Assembly: GCA_012798335.1 (NCBI GenBank)
Contig: JAAZNJ010000022.1
Coordinates: 1-7,803 of the forward strand
DNA from: Candidatus Woesearchaeota archaeon
Lineage (GTDB): Archaea; Nanobdellota; Nanobdellia; Pacearchaeales; GW2011-AR1
DNA length: 7,803 nucleotides
Direction of reading: 5' to 3'
How positions within the stretch are numbered: position 1 is the stretch's first letter; every line of letters starts with the position of its first letter. This document shows, in pieces, positions 1-5,135 of this stretch. Under the pieces are notes generated by a model. It saw only the letters and a program-made list of their open reading frames with translations, was not told the origin of the DNA and did not search any database. The position numbers and the translations under genes are program-made.

Positions 1-1
1 A

Positions 2-847
2 GCGTTAGAAGCTAAAAAAATAAAAAATATTATTGTTGCACAAAATAAGATTGATTTAGTAACAAAAGAACAAGCATTAAAAAATTATCAAGAAATAAAA
101 GAATTCTTAAAAGGGACAGATTATGAAAATTCTCCAATAATCCCTATATCTGCACAGCAGGAAATTAACCTAGACAAGATTATGGAAGAGATATGTAAAT
201 TAGAAATAACTAAAAAAGATGAGAATTCAAATCCTATCTTTTTAATTGCAAGAAGTTTTGATGTTAATAAACCTGGTTCATTAATAAATGATATACATGG
301 GGGCATTTTAGGAGGAATTTTAAAACAAGGGAAATTAAAAGTTGGAGACGAAATAGAAATAAAACCAGGAATAACAATAAAAAAAGGAAATCAACAAAAT
401 TATCAAACAATTTATACAAAAATCGTTTCTATTCACAAGGGAAAGATAAATGTTAAAGAAGTTAAACCAGGAGCAAGCATTTCTTTAGAAACAGAGTTAG
501 ATCCCCATCTAACTAAAGCAGATTTTTTATCAGGATGCATATGTGGGTTAAAGAATAAACTTCCTGAAATAACCTATAGAATTAAGATGAATTATGAATT
601 GTTTAAAGAGGTTTTAGGAATTCAGGAACATAAAGAAGTTTCTCCAATAAAAATTAAGGAGATGCTAATGTTAAGTGTACAAACTACAATTACAGTAGGA
701 ATTGTAGAAAAGATAAAAGGAAAAACAATGGAATTAAGTTTGAATGTTCCTATAATAAGTCTTGAAGGAGAGAATGTTGGGATAGCAAGAAATATAAATA
801 ACCATTGGAGATTGATTGGTTGGGGTAATCTAACAAACAATGGATAG
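2..847 (+). CDS. eif2g: Translation initiation factor 2 subunit gamma (aIF2 gamma), 5'-truncated by window edge
   Basis: GTPase subunit of the archaeal aIF2 heterotrimer, which carries Met-tRNAi to the small ribosomal subunit. The open frame runs in from the left edge, leaving 281 residues; by comparison with the usual length of about 410, roughly 130 N-terminal residues with the P-loop and switch regions lie outside. What remains starts in the G domain: NKID (G4) at residues 15-18 and SAQ (G5, usually SAH or SAL) at 50-52. Domain II, a beta barrel, follows at about 78-165, opened by ARSFDVNKPG and then GGILGGILKQGKLKVGDEIE, typical of aIF2 gamma rather than EF-Tu or SelB. Domain III covers about 172-275 and ends in the family-typical WRLIGWG. 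The ATG at 182 is an internal methionine (residue 61), because G4 and G5 lie upstream in the same frame. It ends in TAG. The identification is firm; only the 5' end is unseen. Confidence 0.95.
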   Translation, partial: ALEAKKIKNIIVAQNKIDLVTKEQALKNYQEIKEFLKGTDYENSPIIPISAQQEINLDKIMEEICKLEITKKDENSNPIFLIARSFDVNKPGSLINDIHGGILGGILKQGKLKVGDEIEIKPGITIKKGNQQNYQTIYTKIVSIHKGKINVKEVKPGASISLETELDPHLTKADFLSGCICGLKNKLPEITYRIKMNYELFKEVLGIQEHKEVSPIKIKEMLMLSVQTTITVGIVEKIKGKTMELSLNVPIISLEGENVGIARNINNHWRLIGWGNLTNNG

Positions 848-852
848 TAAGG

Positions 853-860
853 TATTTATA
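853..860 (+). promoter_or_regulatory. Putative TATA box for the 882 membrane-protein gene (leaderless geometry)
   Basis: TATTTATA lies in the 34-base gap after aIF2 gamma. Its centre is about 25-26 bases before the ATG at 882, the archaeal TATA-to-transcription-start distance, so the transcript would begin at or next to the start codon. No Shine-Dalgarno-like GGAG or GAGG lies before the ATG, which agrees with a leaderless mRNA. In such AT-rich DNA chance matches are common; spacing is the main support. Confidence 0.45.
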
Positions 861-881
861 GTTAAAAATAGTTTATTTTAA

Positions 882-1325
882 ATGAACAAAAAAACTAAAG
901 AGTTTATAAGTCAAAACCCTTTTACCTCTATATTTTTTATACTTGGGATGGCTTTAGGACTTTTATTAGCAAGCCAAATAAAATTACCTGAAAAATTATA
1001 TGGAAGTATGTTAAATAATCAAGAAGCATTATTTGGAGAGGGTTTTCAAGATCCAACAGGAGGTTTAATCTCTAATTTCCTTATTGTATTACCTATTAGC
1101 CTTATTGTATTTGCTTTAACTGGGCTTATTGGAGGAGTTTTTTTTGCTATATTTGGATATTTTATAGATAAAGAGAATAGAAAATTTAAAGAGGGGGAAA
1201 AGAATTTATTTGATAAAATAAATAAAGAAAGTCAAGAAAGAAAGAATGAAAGACCTTTATATAAAACAAGTTCTAAGATGCCTATGTATGATCCTTATTT
1301 AGGAAGGCCTGTTTATCCTAGATAA
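882..1325 (+). CDS. Small hypothetical membrane protein with a basic C-terminal tail
   Basis: I do not recognise this 147-residue protein. It has a short N-terminal segment with three lysines, then a hydrophobic helix at about 16-33. A polar loop at about 34-60 contains acidic residues and a DPTGG turn. A second hydrophobic stretch of some 34 residues (about 62-95) follows, long enough for either one long helix or a tight hairpin of two; it contains Pro71 and a GG at 82-83. The rest (about 96-147) is a highly charged Lys/Glu/Arg tail ending in a Tyr/Pro-rich stretch, YDPYLGRPVYPR. No signal-peptide cleavage site, catalytic motif or metal-binding cluster is visible. With two helices both termini would face the cytoplasm, which suits the positive tail. 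The start is supported by the upstream stop at 845-847 and a TATA box about 25 bases before it. It lies between aIF2 gamma and another small membrane-anchored protein, which says little about its role. Confidence 0.75.
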   Translation: MNKKTKEFISQNPFTSIFFILGMALGLLLASQIKLPEKLYGSMLNNQEALFGEGFQDPTGGLISNFLIVLPISLIVFALTGLIGGVFFAIFGYFIDKENRKFKEGEKNLFDKINKESQERKNERPLYKTSSKMPMYDPYLGRPVYPR

Positions 1326-1328
1326 AAA

Positions 1329-1336
1329 TATATAAA
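1329..1336 (+). promoter_or_regulatory. Putative TATA box for the FxLYD-like protein gene (leaderless geometry)
   Basis: TATATAAA follows the TAA stop of the upstream gene (1323-1325), with a run of A just before it that could act as a BRE. The centre of the box is about 24 bases before the ATG at 1356, predicting transcription from the start codon itself. The 30-base gap has no clear ribosome-binding site. The same arrangement is seen before the 882 gene. Confidence 0.5.
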
Positions 1337-1355
1337 ATAAATTTTATAAAGCAAG

Positions 1356-1799
1356 ATGGAAAAAAAATTTAAAGAATTAATAATTTTATCTTGTTTTTTT
1401 ATTAGTATAGGCATTTTAGGTACATTATTTAATTTTTATTTAAATGCAAATAATTCTAGTATGACAGGAGAGGTTATAAGAAATAATGAAAATTTTATTA
1501 AAAATAATAAAAATGAAACAAAAATTCAAGAAATAGAAATTCTTGAAACTCATATAGATAAGAATGAAGTTGGAGGAGTTATTGTCTATGGAATTATAAA
1601 AAATAATTTAAAACAAAATTTAACCTACCTTGAAGTAAGAGTTAAGTTTTATGATTCAAATAAAAATCTTTTGGATACAGAAATAGACAGTATAAACTTT
1701 ATTAACAGTCATGAAAGTTGGAAGTTTATGGTGAATTACCCTCGTTTAGACTTTAATGATATAAAAAGTTATAATGTAGAAATAGGTCAATATTGGTGA
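1356..1799 (+). CDS. Membrane-anchored protein with an FxLYD-like extracytoplasmic domain
   Basis: The 147-residue protein has one N-terminal hydrophobic segment at about 7-30 after a lysine-rich start (MEKKFKE), giving a signal anchor with the rest outside. Next comes SSMTGEVI (34-41), then an Asn/Lys-rich linker to about 60. The C-terminal part (about 63-145) reads like an FxLYD-type beta-sandwich: a VYGIIKNN strand resembling the 'v.G.v.N' start of that family, then VRVKFYDSNKNLLDTE (FYD at 98-100), then SHESWKFMVNYP, matching the usual 'pGe...F.v.' strand, and a final strand YNVEIGQYW. Such domains are common on archaeal and bacterial surface proteins and have no known catalytic role, so adhesion or protein binding is only a guess. 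The domain call rests on pattern, not on a profile search. The gene ends in TGA only 6 bases before the convergent rad50 stop. A similar TG-containing motif after the anchor is, as I recall, frequent in Pacearchaeota/Woesearchaeota exported proteins. Confidence 0.7.
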   Translation: MEKKFKELIILSCFFISIGILGTLFNFYLNANNSSMTGEVIRNNENFIKNNKNETKIQEIEILETHIDKNEVGGVIVYGIIKNNLKQNLTYLEVRVKFYDSNKNLLDTEIDSINFINSHESWKFMVNYPRLDFNDIKSYNVEIGQYW

Positions 1800-1805
1800 T
1801 TAGAA

Positions 1806-3866
1806 CTAATTTTTGTTTATAGATTCTATTTTAGTAACCCAATTCTCTTTTTTGAATCTTATTATATTTTCTACGAAGCTTTCAATTTTTTGTTCATGAC
1901 TCACTAGAATTAGTTGATTAACTTTCAGTTGTTGTAAAACGTCTCTCATCTTGTCTAATTGTTGTTCACTAAACCCATCTGTTGGCTCATCAAGTATGAT
2001 AAGCCCTTTAGTTTTTAATTTGCTAAACATAGAATTGATTACCTGATTTAAAGAAAGCCTATAGGCAAGAGCAATGGCTGTTCTTTCACCTCCTGAAAGA
2101 TAAGAATAATCCAATTCATAATCTTGTTGTTGAATTATTGGAGTGAATTCGTCATTTAATTGAACATTAAAACTATCAGAAACAAGCAATGAAAACCAAT
2201 CTGAAAAAAGTTTGGAAAATTCTGTTTTAAGTTTTATCATCACATTTTTTTCTATAAAAGAAATAAGAGAAGTAAACTGTTTTGAAAGCCAGTTTTCTAA
2301 ATCAGTAATATAGTTTATTTCTAATTTTGCATCTTCATATTTTTTAACATTAAGCATTATCTCTTGTATTTGCTTGGAGGAGATTTCAATTTCTTTTTTT
2401 AGTTCAACTAATGAAATTTCTGCTACTCTCTCTTCTTTTAATGATTGCTGAAATTCTTCTTCTACTTTTGAAGAAAGGTTTTCAAATTTTTCAAGGTCAA
2501 AAACAGATTTATTAAGAAAGTTTAAATGTTCATTTAAGAGTAATATGTCTTTGTCCAGTGAAATATTATCTTTTTCTAAGGAAGATATTTGAGATTCTTT
2601 TTCGTTAAGACTTTCTAATTTCATTTTTAATATTTTTAAATTAGTAAACTCTTTTTCAGATAAAGATAACTCTAAATTTATTTTTTTTAATTTATTATTA
2701 AGATTTTCTTTTTCATTTTCTAATTCCAAAATTTTATTTTTGAATTCTGATATCTCTGAATTTAATTTATTAGAGATATTTGCTCTGTAAACAGGATCCA
2801 CATTTTGTAAACATGTTGGGCAAATATCGATTGTTAAAATTTTTGAATCTATATTTTTATTTTCCGATATTTTAATGGAATAAGAATTTATTTTAGAGTT
2901 AATTTCAATTAACAAAAGAGAAATTTTTTCTTTTTCTTTATTTTTTTCATTAATTTCTTTTTCTTTTTCTAGAATTTGGGATTCATTAAAATTTATTTTC
3001 TTTAACTCTTCAATTTGTTTTTTTAGTTCTTCTATTCTTTTATTATTTGAGAGAATTAAATCTCTTTTATTAAGGATTATTATTTTCGTTTTTTCTATTT
3101 CAGATTTGAGTTTATTTTTTTCCTCTAATTTTTCAGAAATAGAATTTTTTTCTTGTTCTATTCTTTTTCTTTTTTCTTTTTTCTCATTAAAATTGAGTTC
3201 TAAAAGAGGGAGTTGTTCTTTTTTTTCTGATAATTGTTTTTCTTTTAATTCTAAAAGAGAGATATTTTGCTCTAGGAGAGATAAAAAATTTTCTTTTATT
3301 CTTTTTTCTTCTCTCAATTTAGAAGTTAATATAGAAAGATTTTCAAGGATTCTTTTATATTTATCAATCCCAAAAACATGTCTTAATGTGTTTACTCTTA
3401 TTTCAGGGTCTTCCAAAACTATTTCTTTCATTTCTTCTTGCGGCGTATAAACTGTAAATGTGTATAATATGTTTTGTTTTTTTGCAAATTCTTGAGGGTA
3501 ATTTAATAAAGAAAGGATTTTACTTTTAATTTCAGTAACAGACAATTCTTTTTTTTCTTTATTTATCTCTATAAAGCAGGATTCTTGAGTAATTGTTTTT
3601 CCTCTTTTCAAAACCCTTTCAATTGTTATTTCATTCCCATCAATCTCAAAAGACATTATAACTCTTCCTTCGTTTTTTCCGTTTCTTAATAAAGAAGATC
3701 CTTTTTGCCCTGGTTGTAAACCAAAAAAAGCAAATTCTATAGCGAGCAACACACTTGTTTTTCCAGAACCTATATCTCCTGAAAGGAGAGTTGAACCTTC
3801 AGTAAAGTTTATTTCTTCTCTTTCATAACTTCTTATGTTTTCTAAGATTATTTTTTTTATTATCAT
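1806..3866 (-). CDS. rad50: DNA double-strand-break repair ATPase Rad50 (short-armed, zinc-hook type)
   Basis: ABC-type ATPase of the SMC-like family that partners Mre11 in binding, tethering and processing broken DNA ends. At 686 residues it is shorter than usual archaeal Rad50 (about 880). The N-terminal lobe opens with IRSYEREEINF and has Walker A GDIGSGKT at 30-37 and a Q-loop Gln at 143 (TPQEE). A Lys/Glu/Leu-rich coiled coil runs from about 170 to 340. The zinc hook CPTC (Cys349, Cys352) sits at its turn and a returning coil covers about 360-520. The C-terminal lobe has the ABC signature LSGGER (590-595), Walker B LIILDEP (622-628, catalytic Glu627) and the H-loop His657, so all ATPase elements are intact. 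The two arms are of near equal length and the hook is central, as expected. It follows mre11 with one base between mre11's TAA and this ATG, so the two are co-transcribed and probably translationally coupled. No Shine-Dalgarno precedes it. It ends in TAG. SbcC is the bacterial counterpart; Mre11-adjacent order and length favour Rad50. Confidence 0.95.
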   Translation of the reverse strand: MIIKKIILENIRSYEREEINFTEGSTLLSGDIGSGKTSVLLAIEFAFFGLQPGQKGSSLLRNGKNEGRVIMSFEIDGNEITIERVLKRGKTITQESCFIEINKEKKELSVTEIKSKILSLLNYPQEFAKKQNILYTFTVYTPQEEMKEIVLEDPEIRVNTLRHVFGIDKYKRILENLSILTSKLREEKRIKENFLSLLEQNISLLELKEKQLSEKKEQLPLLELNFNEKKEKRKRIEQEKNSISEKLEEKNKLKSEIEKTKIIILNKRDLILSNNKRIEELKKQIEELKKINFNESQILEKEKEINEKNKEKEKISLLLIEINSKINSYSIKISENKNIDSKILTIDICPTCLQNVDPVYRANISNKLNSEISEFKNKILELENEKENLNNKLKKINLELSLSEKEFTNLKILKMKLESLNEKESQISSLEKDNISLDKDILLLNEHLNFLNKSVFDLEKFENLSSKVEEEFQQSLKEERVAEISLVELKKEIEISSKQIQEIMLNVKKYEDAKLEINYITDLENWLSKQFTSLISFIEKNVMIKLKTEFSKLFSDWFSLLVSDSFNVQLNDEFTPIIQQQDYELDYSYLSGGERTAIALAYRLSLNQVINSMFSKLKTKGLIILDEPTDGFSEQQLDKMRDVLQQLKVNQLILVSHEQKIESFVENIIRFKKENWVTKIESINKN

Positions 3867-3867
3867 T

Positions 3868-5031
3868 TTATTTAAAATTAAGTATTTTTTTACATTCTTC
3901 TAATAAACGTAAATTAAAATTTTCTGATTTTTCTCCTTCCTGTTTTTCTAAAGAGAGAGCATTCATTAGGGGGATAATTAAATTATTAAAAAGAGTAGAA
4001 TTTTCCTTAGAATAATTTTTTATCGATTCTTCTTCTATATTTTCTACATTTTTTATTTCTATTGGCATTTCTTCTTCTTTTACTTTTAACTCATGTGTAT
4101 TTCTTAAAAGGAAATAAGCTCCTTTACTAAATACTAATTCTTCAATTTTATGAAACTTTATATCTGAAATATTTCCTGATTCTAATTCTCCTTTAATTCT
4201 TAATAAAACAATTTTATTTTCAATATCTTTTTTATTTATCTCTGAAATTATCTGATCTGTCCCATAAATAGCATTTTTGATTTCAACTTCTATTGAGATT
4301 ACCTCTTTTAATTTTAGTTCTATCTTTTCCAAAGAAATTCCTTTTGATAAATCCACAATATAAAAACTGCCTTGCTTTAAGTCTTCTAATTCTTGAAAGT
4401 TATTTGGGAATATCGGCCCTGGATAAACAAAGTTCTCATATTGGAAATCTAAATGTATATGCCCCATTGCATAATAATTTGCTTTGGGTAAAATTTCTGT
4501 TTCAATAGAATCTATAGGCAAGTTTCCCTTAATTTTATCAATTGTTGTATGAAGCATTAAAATTTTAAATAAACCTGGAGAGTCATTCAGAGTTATTTTT
4601 CTTAAATCTTCAATTTCTAAACCTGATTTTTTTCCAGGATAACCATATATTGCTATTCCTTCATAAATTATAGGGTTTAAAAGAAATTTTCCATTAATCT
4701 CTTCTAGATTAAAGACATTTTTACAAAATCCTGCTTTTTCTAAAACATCAAGAAAGGTTTTTCCAGATATAGAATAATCATGACTACCCGCAATTATGAA
4801 ACACGGAATTTTTGCTTCTTTTAATTTTCTAAATTCAGAAAAAGTTTCTTTTAAAATTTCTATTGGGGGGTAAGCAGAGTCAAATAAATCTCCTGATATC
4901 AATATAAAATCTACTTTTTTTTCTATGCAAATTTCAAATGCTCTTTTAAAAGATTCAAAATTAAGAGATTGCATTTGTGGTTGTCTCCATCCTCCCAAAT
5001 GAACATCTGAAATATGTGCAAATTTTACCAT
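3868..5031 (-). CDS. mre11: DNA repair nuclease Mre11 (SbcD-like metallophosphoesterase)
   Basis: Two-metal nuclease subunit of the Mre11-Rad50 complex, with 3'-5' exonuclease and endonuclease activity on DNA ends. The 387 residues are a usual archaeal length. The phosphoesterase motifs appear in order: HISDVHLG (Asp9, His11), SGDLFD (Asp48), GSHD (82-85, catalytic His84), LMLHTTI (His161) and GHIH (His191, His193). Ser83 stands where well-studied Mre11 proteins have the metal-binding Asn of GNHD; the other ligands are kept. YPGPIFPNNFQELEDL (about 203-218) is a strong Mre11 capping-side signature. The region after about 235 should form the capping domain. The C-terminal end (about 345-387), with helical IPLMNALS and LRLLEECKKIL, probably includes the helix-turn-helix that binds the base of the Rad50 coil; this part is inferred from family layout. 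The start MVKFAHISD fits the fold with no spare residues. It is first in the operon, ahead of rad50, and is divergent from the oxidoreductase operon. Confidence 0.95.
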   Translation of the reverse strand: MVKFAHISDVHLGGWRQPQMQSLNFESFKRAFEICIEKKVDFILISGDLFDSAYPPIEILKETFSEFRKLKEAKIPCFIIAGSHDYSISGKTFLDVLEKAGFCKNVFNLEEINGKFLLNPIIYEGIAIYGYPGKKSGLEIEDLRKITLNDSPGLFKILMLHTTIDKIKGNLPIDSIETEILPKANYYAMGHIHLDFQYENFVYPGPIFPNNFQELEDLKQGSFYIVDLSKGISLEKIELKLKEVISIEVEIKNAIYGTDQIISEINKKDIENKIVLLRIKGELESGNISDIKFHKIEELVFSKGAYFLLRNTHELKVKEEEMPIEIKNVENIEEESIKNYSKENSTLFNNLIIPLMNALSLEKQEGEKSENFNLRLLEECKKILNFK

Positions 5032-5061
5032 TTTATTTTTAAAACAATTTAGTTCAAAACC

Positions 5062-5069
5062 ATTTAAAT
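5062..5069 (-). promoter_or_regulatory. Putative TATA box for the mre11-rad50 operon
   Basis: The palindrome ATTTAAAT lies about 35 bases before the mre11 ATG on the minus strand. Transcription would start near 5041 and leave a leader of about 10 bases with no ribosome-binding site. Because it is palindromic it could be read from either strand; minus is chosen because the other operon has a better placed candidate. Spacing and base composition are the only evidence. Confidence 0.35.
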
Positions 5070-5084
5070 TTCAAAAACAGATAG

Positions 5085-5094
5085 ATATTTAAAA
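5085..5094 (+). promoter_or_regulatory. Putative TATA box for the 2-oxoacid:ferredoxin oxidoreductase operon
   Basis: ATATTTAAAA lies about 46 bases before the ATG at 5136, preceded by purine-rich ACAGATAG that could act as a BRE. Transcription would begin near 5114 and leave a leader of about 20 bases. That leader holds a weak GAG (5126-5128) seven bases before the ATG, so this start may use a poor Shine-Dalgarno rather than leaderless initiation. The 104-base gap between the divergent operons holds this box and the mre11 box and no other gene. Confidence 0.4.
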
Positions 5095-5135
5095 GTGATT
5101 GTTCCATTAAATAAATATAAAAAAAGAGTAAAAAA

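Noticed and set aside
121..306. Minus-strand open frame over aIF2 gamma (and a similar one at 622-840)
   Set aside because: Both lie inside the well-supported aIF2 gamma frame, have no recognisable motif and no promoter spacing.
182..847. aIF2 gamma gene starting at the ATG at 182
   Set aside because: The same frame is open back to the window edge and encodes the G4 NKID and G5 SAQ motifs of the GTPase domain, so this ATG is internal.
2880..3330. T-rich low-complexity stretch as a possible repeat or regulatory region
   Set aside because: It is the reverse complement of the Lys/Glu-rich Rad50 coil codons; no repeated unit of fixed length is seen.
3106..3450. Plus-strand reading frame of 114 codons rich in Phe and Ser
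   Set aside because: It is antisense to the Lys/Glu-rich Rad50 coiled coil; Lys and Glu codons read backwards give Phe, Leu and Ser. No motif and no promoter.
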